A DNA stretch of 64,000 nt from Portunus trituberculatus (Eukaryota; Arthropoda; Malacostraca; Decapoda; Portunidae): positions 3,759,980 to 3,823,979 of the forward strand of contig NC_059299.1 of NCBI RefSeq assembly GCF_017591435.1, given 5' to 3'. Positions 1 through 25,835 of the stretch are shown one piece after another (within the stretch, counting starts at the first letter, position 1; the number at the start of each line of letters is the position of its first letter). The notes below the pieces were generated by a model. The model did not search any database. It was not told the origin of the DNA and saw only the letters and a list, made by a program, of their open reading frames with translations. A program made the translations under genes and the position numbers.

Positions 1-924
1 AGCCAGTTATCACACACATATCAAAGATAAGCAAAAAGTTTCCTTCTATCAACCAAGTTCAATCTAAAGTCAAAACCAAATTAGTCAGGGGGCTTTAATT
101 GCACATTATTAAGCAAACACTTTGAAAGTAGTCCACTTCAAAGTTGATTATGCAACTCCATATTCATCATGTCTACAGATCTATAGTACAGTGTCGTATA
201 TAAAGGACATTACATTCCTGTACTACTGTAGGCAAAATGAAGAGAGGTTTGATAAAATGCTTCCAGGACAGGACAAATGCACCTCCACAAACATTTTCGA
301 TCTTTTGAAAATGTGCTCATAGAAAACACAGTAGCTGCATGATTACAAAATTAGTGAAAACATTGAACTCAAATGCTTGCAAACAAGCAGAAATATAAAT
401 AAAGGAAACTAAAAGCTTCTGCCTTCTAGTTGACTCCCAAGAGCAAACTTGATTAACTTTCTTATTTACATGTAATAATATTAAGGTCTATCACAGAATT
501 TAACAGTTTATATAACGAGACACCAAAGTGAAGGAAATGAAACCAGTATAGAAGCAGAGCCACTCTTAGTAATGAACAATCTGCAATAGTGCATTCCATA
601 CAGGTGTCATTTCCTTGGGCCTAGTTTGGTGCTGCATTTACACACTGCATCATTCACAGTGACCTACCCCAAGTTTGGCTCCAATGAAAGTCCTTCATGT
701 AAGGCTGTTCAATTTCTGAATTAACGTGAAAATCCAAGATCACTTAACATCCAAAGAAAGCAACAAGGTATAAATCTTGCTCTTGATATCAGTGTCTCTG
801 TACACTGTGGTCACCCACACTCAACACTGCTTGGACACTTGCAACAAACAGTATTAGCACTTCCAAACAACATAACAAGACAATGTATCAATGAAAGGTT
901 CGGTGCGACAGGACAGGTTCTGGA

Positions 925-962
925 GTGATGGTTCCGGCAGCAGTGGTGCCGGAATGCATCAC
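925..962 (-). other. Hairpin in putative eIF4E 3' UTR
   Basis: GTGATG, one unpaired base, TTCCGGCA, a short loop, then TGCCGGAA, an offset and CATCAC. The two arms pair over 14 bp with a small asymmetric bulge. Seen directly; a regulatory role is inference. Confidence 0.5.
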
Positions 963-1463
963 TCTACAAAGTCTAGGTTACAAGGTAACAAAGTTATCTG
1001 AGAAGCCAACCGTGGAGCAATCACATTACATATATGTTACACAGGACAGACAGACCATTCTCATACATCTCAATGATGCAATTAAAAAAATAAAATAAAA
1101 AAATTATAATAATCCAAATTCCCATCTATTATTCCTACCATGGTATTGCTAAATCAATCTTGACCCACAGTAATTAGCTTGACACTCATACCAGGAGCAC
1201 TGCCAACCACTGTGGATCCCTCACACACCACACATCACAACTTTCATGCCTCTCCATAAAGAACATTCCCCTCAGTTCCAGCAGTCACCATTCTCAGGTT
1301 CACTACAGGAGTACATGCTACAACACAGTTACATTATGAAAATATCCTGCATTTGACATATTAGAAACATCTTGGGATTGCATAATATATAACTGATGAA
1401 ATGCATAACTATCATGGCTTTTCTATGTTCTACCAAACACATTCATTCAGTCCCTGAAGAATG

Positions 1464-1466
<3 letters not shown>

Positions 1467-1532
<66 letters not shown>
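1467..1532. repeat. (TA)n microsatellite
   Basis: About 33 uninterrupted AT dinucleotides in the region downstream of eIF4E. Confidence 0.97.
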
Positions 1533-1537
<5 letters not shown>

Positions 1538-2026
1538 GAATCTTGAGTTCATTAATTAATTATCAATGTAAGTTACAGTTAATAGAACCCTTGACTTTGA
1601 AACTTCCATTTTCATTATGCCATTACCGAACCAAGGGGAAACTAATCCTTCACGCATCAATCATGACAGGAATAATATATATGTGGTCCTGTCCAGCTTG
1701 CCTTTCAACCAAAAACACAATTCAGGTGAAGATATATTTATGTAATTGACTTAATTACTTTCCAACAATTGCACTGATATTCTCTTTTGCCTGTGAGAGA
1801 AGACCAAAGTAAAGTAACTCCAGCTTCCCTGATAGCAATGATAAAATCCTTCCTTGTTCACCTGATCTACGTGCATTCTTTATGTCAGCAAGACATACAT
1901 AAACTGTAAAGTGTTTTTAGCAGATTTACCTCTATATACTGTACACCAATTTCCTTTTTCTAGTGCTGTGACAATTACCCTATGCAGCAATAAGCCTTGT
2001 TCTCTGATACTAGAAGACTCAATATC

Positions 2027-2028
<2 letters not shown>

Positions 2029-2111
<83 letters not shown>
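2029..2111. repeat. (GA)n microsatellite
   Basis: About 41 uninterrupted GA units about 150 bp beyond the eIF4E stop codon, so probably transcribed as (CU)n in the 3' UTR. Confidence 0.97.
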
Positions 2112-2113
<2 letters not shown>

Positions 2114-2256
2114 ACCTCCTGTTTAAACAAATGATAATAATAAAAAGAAAAATCTCTCCTCGGACATGGGAGTTTGTGTGAACCAGGACTGGAAGATGCT
2201 GGTGTCTAGGCCTGTAAAACCTGTACAAGACTGGAGGCTACGGAACACTGCTGGTG

Positions 2257-2883
2257 TCAGACAGTGAACCTATTTTTGGCCGTGGAGCCAGACTTGACCA
2301 TGGTGTCCTTGTGTGCCTGGAACCCAATGGTCACGTGTCGGGGGATGTTAAGGCGCTCCTTTAGGACGTGTCTGCAAAGAAAAAGGGAGAAGAATGGCTA
2401 TAGAGGAACCCAGTAAGATGTAAACACTGCAACTCACTACTTCATATGATCTGAACTTATTTAACCTCTTCAGTACAATGATGCATTTCCATATTCATTC
2501 TACTTACTATTTGGTGATTTTAAACAGGTTCAGAAACTTATGTGGGGTTTAAAATAGTGAAGACTGGCCATTAATCTTCTGACCTCCATAGACACTTTCC
2601 TAATGTCAATAAAATAGTACAAAAATCTCAAGGCAAAAATGTCTCAGTAGTGAAGGGGTTAAGAGGGAGGTTTCAAGACATTTATCTCATTCTTTTAGCT
2701 AACTCTCAGACATGCTCAAGGGACTGGCGTCTATGTGGCCCTTTCCCCTCTTGCGCAAAAAATATATATACATGTTTATGCATCAAGGAGTCTTCCCTTA
2801 TATAGATTTTCAAAGAAAGGAACTCCATTTATTTACATATCAAATCTATCTATTTAACCACTCCCGATCCCACACAGGTAACT

Positions 2884-2962
<79 letters not shown>

Positions 2963-5900
2963 ATACCCTGAACACTATCAGCCTATGGGGGAATAATAAA
3001 AAATTACTGAGATTAAAAGAAAATTTATCAAGCATAATTTCTAATAGGCATACAATAGTTCAATTTTGTAAAACTCACCCAATTTTGAGGATGCTTTCAC
3101 CCTTCTTGACATCTGCTGTCCACACTCCAATCTTGTCTCCCTTGCTGCGTACGTTGACCACAGCACCACACACTTCATCACTGTGCTCAGCGAAAGCTTC
3201 ACCAATCATCAAAAGAAGCTGCAAGGAAACAATAGGTTAACCTCTTCAGTACCATGATGTGTTTCCATATTTATTCCGGTTACTATTTGGTAATTTTATA
3301 CAGCTTCAGAAACTCATGTGAGGATTAAAATAGTGAAGACTGTGGCTGTTAACCTTCTGACCTCCACACACCTTTCCTAATGTCAATTAAATTATCTAAT
3401 CATATAAAAATGTGCCCCAGTATTGAAGAAGTCAATCTAGTATCAACAATCCTGCTCTTACAGATTCATAGTAATTCTAACAACTGAAAACTTGAACCCG
3501 AACAACACTTACCACTTCCAGCCAAAAGTTATCCAGCTCCGTGGCTCGCTGCTGCTTGTTCAGGTTGATGAGCCAGCGTCCTCCTCGGCAGTTGTGCTCA
3601 TCCTCCCACATGGGTTTAATGCCTTGCTTGAACATAGAGTAATCACAGCCCAGCTTCAAATGTGATGCTGACTCAATGTGGTTATACAATCTGTAAAAGT
3701 GTTCTATATTAATAATACATACAGCATGCAAGTTTAACCCCTTCAGTGCTATAACACGCTTTCATTTTCATTCTGTTTATTATTTGGTGATTTTATATGG
3801 CTTCAAAAACTTATGTGGGGATTAATACATTGAAAATTCTGGCCATTAATCTTCTGACCTCCATAGACCATTCTTAATGTAAATAAAATCATTTAATCGT
3901 ATCTAAACTCAAGGTAAAAAATGCATCCCAGTACTGAAGGAGTTTATAGTGTGGCATTACTTTTCAATATTCATGTCATCTACTTAGTTCAGTGATAAAG
4001 TTTGCTAATAAGGGTTGTTGTCCCATCCTTCAATATTACTTCCTAGTTTCAGAGGTGAGGTACAACACACTTACGCCCAGAAGTCCTCCACAGTGTTGAA
4101 GCTTGCAATCTCCATCTGACAGTCTTCCCAGGTTCGGTTGTTTTCAATCTTAAAGAACCACAGAGTCCAAGTGTTCTGCAGAGGATGCTTGATCAACATT
4201 TCAGGTGAGACGTCTCCATGTTCCTTGCTCTCCTCTTCCCCTTTAGCTTGTTTCTTATCATTCTGAAAAGCAACACTATGGTTAGCCTTATTGTTCATGT
4301 TATTTCCATTCCTTTGTCAGTACTTCCCCATTACTTTCTTGTAGCTGAATCTAGAGACATAAGGGCCATTTCTGACTACATTGCTGTCCTTTATTTTAAG
4401 CTGTTTAGATCTGGATTAAGGAGTAAGCAACAACAACAACAAATTTTTGCTCCCTCCCCTGTCTCCTCAGTCCCATCAGGCTCCTCTCAGCCACACACTC
4501 TTCAATGGCTTCACAGTCTTTCCTTCTTCCTCATATGGGGGCTTTTGGAGCTTCTCTAATGCCTTGCTGAGGAAGTGAGGAGAGGCAAGGAAATGGATGA
4601 GGTACTGTCACCTGCATATGCCACTGACACATACAAATTATTCACTACTATGTAGCAGTGATAAACTTTTCAGTACAATTTGCTCTCTTTAATATATATT
4701 TTTTAATTATATCCATTCATTGCATTAACTGAAAATCTGAAAAGCCAATTACATCAGCTGCAAAGTCTACTGCTATGCAATTAGTGTCCCAACACTTTCA
4801 ATATGGCTCTAGCTTAAAATAAATAATGGAACTTGGGTGATGAAGTGTTGCAAATGTGAATGTGAGCACACACACTCACACATGCACATTCTGTTGCTTA
4901 GACAATACAAGTGTTACCTAATAATTCTGACCTTTACACAAAAGCCTCTATTCTATTTCCACAACGTTCTCTCTGTAAACTGAGACCTGAATATTAAGAA
5001 ATAACAAATAAAATTATATTAATAACAATGCCATCTGTACTTTTGATTTGAATTCAAGGCTACCTGTGTCCAAGCTGTAGCTACAGTGTGTTGTCACACC
5101 AGTGCATGAAGTGCTACAAACATGCAAGTAATCTAAACAGTATGTACATGTTTTGGCAAAGCTAACCTAGAGACTTGGCCAGCCCCAGCAATCACCTGAA
5201 TCCCCCCATCCCCCCTTAGCAAACACTGACTCACTTCATATCTTATTTCCTACTCAAATTTGTTTAAATGATTTGTTACTATTTAGAGTGGTTTGGTTTG
5301 CTCTGGTCATGACATCCTTAGTGAGGTGAGGAGGTAGTTACAGCAGAGATGGTGTGTACTAGCCCTCTTAATGATATCAAATTCAAATGAGTATTGTACC
5401 TAATTAAGTAAATAAGTAAACTGGTCTTGCTCAAGTAAAATTTCACAGGATGGCTTCACCCAAGTAATGATATTCTCTACATTCACCTCACCCACCCCTT
5501 CAGCGAACAGCCTGGCCATGGCCCTGCTACCTCACTATACTGTACTGACGTACCCACACACACTAACACTGCTACTTGTAAGACCAGTTTCTTCCTCCCC
5601 CAACAACCACACACAAGCAAATGCTCAAACTGGTTTACAAATGGGAAAGTAGATTAGTAGAGCATAGAGCAGATAGGCAGTGGGGATGGATACAATGAAT
5701 AACTAGGAAAGATTCGGTATTTAGCGAGTGACGGCAAAACAGATAAAACTATTTGGACAATAAAAGCAAATATAAGCCATACATTGAGCAATTTTTTAAA
5801 AGTGGTTATATCTAGTAAAACCATTATCTTTATCATTTTTTTCTAAAGAATATGAAATAATATTCTTTTTTAATATACTTCAGCAAAATCAATACATTAT

Positions 5901-8419
5901 TCAGGAGAAACTAACATTACAAGATGTGACATGATGATATATCTGTAAGTAAGAGAAATCATTTGTAAAGAGTAATATTAAACTCTTCATTCAGTACCAT
6001 GACACATTTTCATAGCCATTCTGTTTACTATTTGGTGATTTTATACAGCTTCAGAAACTTATGTGAGGATTAAAATAGTGAAGACTGTGGTCATTAATCT
6101 TCTCACTTCCATAGACCCTTCCTAATGTTAATAAAATTGTCTAATCCAACCCAAGTCATGATAGATACATGTTCCAGTATTGAAGGGGGTTAAGGTCAAG
6201 AAATGAACAGTCCCATGGTTAGGTTAGTGACGTGCGAGAAGGTCCCAAGGCATTGTGGGGGAACTGACAGGGGTACTTGGAGGTTATAACTTTGTCTGGG
6301 AAGAGCGCAGCACCACTGTAGAGTTACGGTGCCCTGTGTTAGGTTAAATTAACTTAAGGGTAGATTAGAACCAGCATTATTGAACCGAACTCTGAATTCA
6401 AATTTTACGGCTCTCTTACTCCAGAAACTATTATTTTGTTTAGTGTCTTTTTTTCACTCATAGCATAGGAGTGCTCACAAGTCTAGTGCAAGGGAGGAGT
6501 GACGTGTGCCTCCCCCTGGGGATGCTCCCTGCCTAGCATTGGATTTACCCCCTTCAATACTGAGACACATTTTTACCTGAGATTTGTGTACAATTAAACC
6601 ATTTTATTGACATTAGGAAGGGTCTATGAAAGTCTGAAGATTAATGGCCACAGTCTTCACTATTTTAATCCCCCACATGAGTTTCTGAAGCTGTATAAAA
6701 TCACAAAATAGTAACCAAAATGAATATGGGAACGTGTTATGATACTGAAGGGGTTAATAAACAGTGCCGTTCCTGTAGTGGGGAGCACATCGAGGCTTCC
6801 GTCTTAGATCTATAGCACCATATGATATAGCTAAGGACCAGGGTATGTATGTCTGTATGTCACTGAACTTTTCTTTTTTTTCTTTTATGGATGAAGGGAA
6901 GCTGGCAAAAAAAAATAAATAATAATAATAAATAAATCAAATAAATAAAAAATAAAAAGTCCACTTGATTGCCAATTCCCTTAAAGAACAATAGTTATCC
7001 AAAAGTCTGGGATAAATGTCTTGAAATTCCACATCATGTACTGTTCCATCTTGTCCCTGAATCATACACTGTTCCATTTTGTCCCTAAACCATGCGCTGT
7101 TCCATCTTGTCCCTGAATCATTCACTGTTCCATTTTGTCCCTAAATGATGCACTGTTCCATCTTGTCCCTGAATCATACACTGTTCCATTTTGTCCCTAA
7201 ATGATGCACTGTTCCATTTTGTCCCTGAATCATTCACTGTTCCATTTTGTCCCTAAATGATGCACTGTTCCATCTTGTCCCTGAATCATACACTGTCCTA
7301 TCTCACACCAATCAGCCCCATAGCACAGTTCCTCAATACACTTTTTGGAATTATTGCAGTTTCAACCAATACACCACACGTCACTATACACATTCTCACG
7401 GTCTACATCACACTTCTACCAGCATTTCTAACCCCATTTTACCTTATCAGAAAATGGGATTAGGTTAAGTTAAAATCCCGTTTTCCCAGGAGGTCCCCAA
7501 GCTTGTTAGACACAGGGAAAAAGAAATATAGGATAGGGTATATTGGTTAAAACTGCAAATTTACCCACTTTTACCCAGGGTAGGTGTTGGGAGAGCAGGT
7601 GTGGCATGCATTAGGTTAGGCAGGGTGAGGTTACAGTCATCCAGCAATAGTTACTTTGTTAACCCCTACATATTCACTCTGCTTAATGCTTGGTGACTTT
7701 AGACAGCTTGAAACTTATGTTGGGGTGAAAAATAGTGAAGACTGTGGCCATTAATCTTCTGACCTCCATACCTTTCCTAATTTCAATAAAATGGCCTAAT
7801 GGTACACAAATTTCAAGGTAAAAATAGGTCTCAGTGCTGAAGGGGTTAATCATGCCTGCCTTTGCCTGGGTCACGATGGGAACTTAAGCTAGAGGAGACC
7901 CATGCATTAGTACCCACCACCTGCACCTTTAACCCACCCACATCCCGCCCACCATCCACCACCAGGCACCCACACACACCCACCCTGCCATGTCCCTTGC
8001 CTCCGTCACCAGCATTGCACCAGGTGGCTAAATACAGACTCCAGGAAGTACAGTCAGCGTGGAGCAACCTGCCAGCCCCTGCCCTCACCACACAGCCCCT
8101 GCACGCCCACCACGCACGCACACACGCATACGCACTCACCCTGCCACACGCACACTTCCCCCTGCCCCCTGTGGTCCTTGTACACTATTTGCTGGAAAGA
8201 AGGTCAACTTTTCCCAGTGGTGAACCCTTGCCGGGAGTAACACTGTCTTCCCGCCCCGCCATGCACCATAATATCACATTCCAATGAATTAAAATGTACT
8301 CAGAATCCCCTCCTGCGTCCCCGTCTAGCAGTGAGAAAGCCCCTGGTTAGCTACTGCAGGCTAGGTCAAGGTAACATCTGCCACACTACCTCCATCGCCT
8401 CCACCCCGTCAGCCGCCAT
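2257..8419 (-). CDS. eIF4E: Eukaryotic translation initiation factor 4E (cap-binding protein), complete, 5 coding exons
   Basis: Binds the mRNA 5' cap and recruits eIF4G in the cytoplasm. Coding exons on the minus strand: 8419-8390, 4262-4075, 3690-3513, 3218-3079, 2371-2257; 651 nt, 216 aa, all phases closing (0,2,0,2). The start is the ATG at 8419 (MAADGVEAME), because the donor GTAGTG follows exactly 30 nt later and joins in frame to exon 2. Seen in the protein: KHPLQNTWTLWFF, the VEDFWALYNHI motif that contacts 4E-BP/eIF4G (W72), cap-stacking tryptophans W55 and W101 with E102, third-face W165, and the C-terminal KSGSTAKNRF with S208 at the position phosphorylated by MNK kinases in other animals. 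Length is close to human (217 aa). Intron 1 is 4.1 kb; introns 2-4 are short and each carries one copy of the same MITE. Confidence 0.97.
2461..2662 (+). mobile_element. TTAA-flanked MITE, copy 1 (eIF4E intron 4)
   Basis: Starts TTAACCTCTTCAGTAC and ends AGTGAAGGGGTTAA. About 12-bp terminal inverted repeats of the form CCCCTTCAGTAC flank a ~180-bp AT-rich core containing TTTGGTGATTTTA and TCAATAAAAT. The TTAA at both ends fits piggyBac-type target duplication. Lies 90 bp upstream (in eIF4E sense) of exon 5. Confidence 0.85.
2886..2960. repeat. (CA)n microsatellite
   Basis: About 37 CA units in eIF4E intron 4. Confidence 0.97.
3237..3433 (+). mobile_element. TTAA-flanked MITE, copy 2 (eIF4E intron 3)
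   Basis: Same family as the copy at 2461; the left end is intact (TTAACCTCTTCAGTACC), the right end is worn (TATTGAAGAAGTCAA). It makes up two thirds of the 294-bp intron and its edge is only 18 nt from the acceptor of exon 4. Confidence 0.8.
3734..3945 (+). mobile_element. TTAA-flanked MITE, copy 3 (eIF4E intron 2)
   Basis: Left end TTAACCCCTTCAGTGC, right end AGTACTGAAGGAGTTTA. Same orientation as the copies in the next two introns, 43 nt from the exon 3 acceptor. Confidence 0.82.
5978..6193 (+). mobile_element. TTAA-flanked MITE, copy 4
   Basis: TTAAACTCTTCATTCAGTACC at the left, TTGAAGGGGGTTAA at the right; a small insertion in the left terminal repeat. In eIF4E intron 1. Confidence 0.8.
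6545..6757 (-). mobile_element. TTAA-flanked MITE, copy 5
   Basis: Reverse orientation: begins TTACCCCCTTCAATACTGAG and ends GATACTGAAGGGGTTAA. In eIF4E intron 1. Confidence 0.82.
6880..6990 (+). repeat. Dispersed repeat (GCTGGCCAAGGGCAACA family)
   Basis: GGGAAGCTGGCAAAAAAAA, an A/T-rich stretch, then TCCACTTGATTGCCAATTCCC. Related copies occur at 33068, 26030, 26585, 13018 (plus) and 61131, 14155, 2675, 13660 (minus) in this window. Nature unknown; the A-rich centre varies in length. Confidence 0.6.
7030..7300. repeat. 28-bp minisatellite with 56-bp dimer structure
   Basis: About ten units of the form CTGTTCCATYTTGTCCCTRA plus eight variable bases. Units ending in AATCATACA and AATGATGCA alternate, so a dimer of ~56 bp is the repeated block. 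In eIF4E intron 1. Confidence 0.93.
7356..7556 (+). mobile_element. Second MITE family, copy A
   Basis: Begins GCAGTTTCAACCAATA and ends TATTGGTTAAAACTGC, an inverted repeat of ~16 bp extending imperfectly outward. The interior (TCTCACGGTCTACATCACAC, CATTTCTAACCCCATTTTA) recurs in a second copy at 10881. Confidence 0.75.
7659..7849 (+). mobile_element. TTAA-flanked MITE, copy 6
   Basis: TTAACCCCTACATATTC at the left (part of the terminal repeat lost) and GTGCTGAAGGGGTTAA at the right. In eIF4E intron 1. Confidence 0.8.
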
Positions 8420-10729
8420 GTTGGTTCTGTCTCTTGGATTCTCTCCAACACACACTTGACAGGCGACATGCGCACTGCTCTCTACATGTCGCTTTTTATA
8501 TGTCTCTATCTTGTTTTTGTCTATTTCCAGTAGTGTTGTTTTTTGTAGTTGCAGTTTCATTACTAGAATTGTTGATGTGAAGGTGTTTAAAGATTTTCGG
8601 ATTTATTAGTGTAGATTTCGGCACCGGAAGTTCAGTACAGTAGCTATTACTTCCTATTCCTCCTCTCCATGGCAGTCAGTGCATGGCAGTCAGTGATGCA
8701 TGGTGCATTGTTACGGGAAATGACACGGGAAGTTCATAAGACTGATGGCGAGACAGACGTGGTGAATGACCGTGGCCTGTTTCATGAAATATCCCACAAT
8801 GTAACTAGGAGTATTGCTACTTATTTATTCATTCATTTATTCAGCTATTTTTTTCTTTCCACCTGGCTTTCCTTTGTGTGCTGCGGTGATGTATTTCCTT
8901 CACTGTTTGATATTTGAGGACATCTGTTATGCTATGTCCTTCACCTTGGCGAAATTAGTCGAACAAATCCTTATATAGAGTAGCTAAGAATGAAAATAAA
9001 TTCTGCGTATCATACCATATCTAGTTTTCATGTAGGTTCTAAGCCGCAACACGCACTTAGTAATAACAAAGCTTCTTATATCTGTTCAGAGAAGAGCATT
9101 TTTCTTTGTCGTATTTGTACCTAGATAAGAGTGTTATCACGTATGTGTCTGGGATAACCCATTGCATCACCATCACTGAGCCCCAGCCTGTTCATAATAT
9201 CTACCTAGCCACAGGCGCAGGATGTTCCGTGAGGAAAGATTAACCCCGTCGATACTGGGATACATTTTTACCTTGTGATTTCTATACGGTTAGACCAAAT
9301 TATTAACATTGGGAAGGATCTATGATGGTCAGAAGATCAATGGGCACAATTTTCACTATTTTAATCCCTCACATATAAGTTTCTAAAGATGTATAAAATC
9401 ACCATATGGTAAGCAGAATGAATATGGAAACGCGTCATGGTACTCAAGGGGTTCAGTAAATAAGTAATTTCTTGGGATAGCACACGTATACTACTACGAA
9501 GCTCACTATTAACGCGATAAAATTTTCATGTAAAGCGTACTGGAGCAGCTCACTCTCCAGAGGAAGAAGAGAATAGCATTGTGTACCACCTACTACTACT
9601 ACTTACACTTTCACTCCACCAGAAAACTCCTACTTAATGTGTTTTATATATTTCACATATGTTTATTTTTATACTTATTCATTTATATGTTTATTTATTT
9701 ACTCCTACATGACACCTTAGTGCAGTTCATCCATTAGGAGGAAAAACCGAAGAAGAAGAAGAAGAAGAAGAAGAAGAAAAAAAAAAAGCATATATAGGTG
9801 CACTTAACACTCCACTCAGTTATTTGGCCTTTCTATTATTTGTATGGTTGCACACCTTGGTAGGATAAAAGAAAATAGAATAAGAAAAACTCAAGGTTAC
9901 TATAATAGAAAGTCATACAGTCATACGTATTGTATTTGAATATAGTACATACATGGAGATATATATGTACTATTACCATGTGAATCATTATGTATATGTA
10001 TCTCGTGGTGGGGAGTGTCTTTTATTATTGTTTATCATCATTATTCATCAGTGAGGTTAGATTCACTCAACCTCCCTGTTATTTATTCATTCACCCAGCT
10101 CTGGTCTCGGTCAGATAATGTGACAGTGAGTGTTCTTGGTATGTAAATAGGTAGTTGTTGATTGTTGACTGCTACTCTTGCTCATTGACAGACTAGTAGC
10201 TTGATGGCAGCACTCTGAATGATTGTCCGGGAACCCTCTTCCTTAGGAATAGTGTCCAGAGAGTAAGTGAAAAGGGAAGGTAGACAGTATAGGCATTATC
10301 GCGGCATGTGGAGCTTTTGAAGTTCCCGCGTAATCAACTTGACACATATGAGTGACACAACAAAAAGTACCAATAAATATCAAGAATGAATACTGAGTAC
10401 TTTGATTTATAACTAAATTTAAAGATTTGCCAGCAGCCTTAGATATACCTATTGGCCCTGAACATGTAGAGCTATTAGAGTGGCACGCAAAGAAATCAAA
10501 TGAAGTTCCTCAAATATTTGATATAATTTGCAGGTGTTCTTTTTCACCAGGCGTATTAGTGTCCAATTCTACATAAGACATAAATATCAATGAATAGACA
10601 TACTTTTATACTTTAAATATCATAAATATACTGAAGAGTGTGAGGGAGTAGGTACTCATTTGGCTATTGATAGACGGCAGTTGGTCCAATAAGCGGGCGG
10701 GGTAAACAGCTGCTAGATTTAAAACGCTG
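8420..10729. other. Divergent intergenic region between eIF4E and citron kinase
   Basis: Contains the eIF4E 5' UTR and promoter (minus strand, from 8420 upward) and, further right, the upstream region of citron kinase. No TATA box placement could be fixed for either gene. It also holds a MITE (9240-9454) and a short (AGA)n tract near 9748-9778. No convincing coding exon. Confidence 0.5.
9240..9454 (-). mobile_element. TTAA-flanked MITE, copy 7
   Basis: Begins TTAACCCCGTCGATACTGGG and ends GGTACTCAAGGGGTTCA; reverse orientation, right TTAA degraded. Confidence 0.78.
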
Positions 10730-10825
10730 TTGTTGTGGTGGTGCGAGCCGTCAGGTCTGTGTCTGAGTGTAATAGGCGACACTGTGATGTAGAGGAGCAG
10801 TTACCTTCTCCACAGCAGCTTCAAG
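10730..10825 (+). other. Possible 5' non-coding exon of citron kinase
   Basis: A GC-richer stretch ending TCAAG followed by a GTAATG donor at 10826. An acceptor TCCCACAG at 11291-11298, 12 nt before the citron ATG at 11311, would receive it. Supported only by splice signals and position; the transcription start is not visible. Confidence 0.35.
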
Positions 10826-10880
10826 GTAATGCACGGGGAGTGACTGGCGAGGTAGATGAGATACACGTTAAGGAATTATT

Positions 10881-11039
10881 ACATTTTCAACCAATACACC
10901 ACACGTAAACTGTACACAATCTCACGGTCTAGATCACACTTCTACCAGCATTTCTAACCCCATTTTACCCTGTCGGAAAATGTGCTTGTTAGGCATAGGG
11001 TAAAAGAAATATAAGATAGAGTATATTGGTTGAAACTGC
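10881..11039 (+). mobile_element. Second MITE family, copy B
   Basis: Begins ACATTTTCAACCAATACACC and ends TATTGGTTGAAACTGC. Shares the interior of copy A at 7356 but lacks ~40 bp of it. Confidence 0.75.
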
Positions 11040-11310
11040 AAATCTAACCACGTTAAATATAATGATAGGTGAATGTCCCGTACTGTGCCTTTTTTTTGAG
11101 CGACACAGCTGTAAGTAGAGCAAATAGACCTTAAATCAATCTATACATCGTGGCCCTAACAACAAATAAACCCTCAAAAAACTCAGTCTTGTACAATATA
11201 ACATAGGGATTCAAAGGACCAGGGTTAGATAAGGTAACAGGATTAAAAATAGGAATATATCTTGGCACTATCTTGATCCCCAATTTTTAGTCCCACAGTC
11301 AAGAGGCAGG

Positions 11311-25835
<14,525 letters not shown>

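Larger units (their letters stand above)
1..2256 (-). other. eIF4E 3' UTR and downstream region
   Basis: No coding exon recognised. On the minus strand this follows the eIF4E stop codon. No AATAAA was seen on the minus strand; the best candidate poly(A) signal is ATTAAA at 94-99 (reads TTTAAT on plus), which would imply a UTR of about 2.1 kb, so the mRNA end is uncertain. The region contains a strong hairpin at 925-962 and two microsatellites (TA and GA). Confidence 0.4.
4263..8389 (-). other. eIF4E intron 1 (4.1 kb), no gene recognised
   Basis: Bounded by the donor after MAADGVEAME and the acceptor CTTTTCAG before NDKKQAK. Holds three MITE copies, a 28-bp minisatellite, one copy of a second MITE family and a dispersed repeat near 6880-6990. 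Short open frames here have no recognisable family. Confidence 0.8.

Noticed and set aside
2461..3945. The three eIF4E intronic MITEs as introners (elements that created the introns)
   Set aside because: The element ends do not coincide with the splice sites, and the same family also sits in intergenic DNA; insertion into existing introns is simpler.
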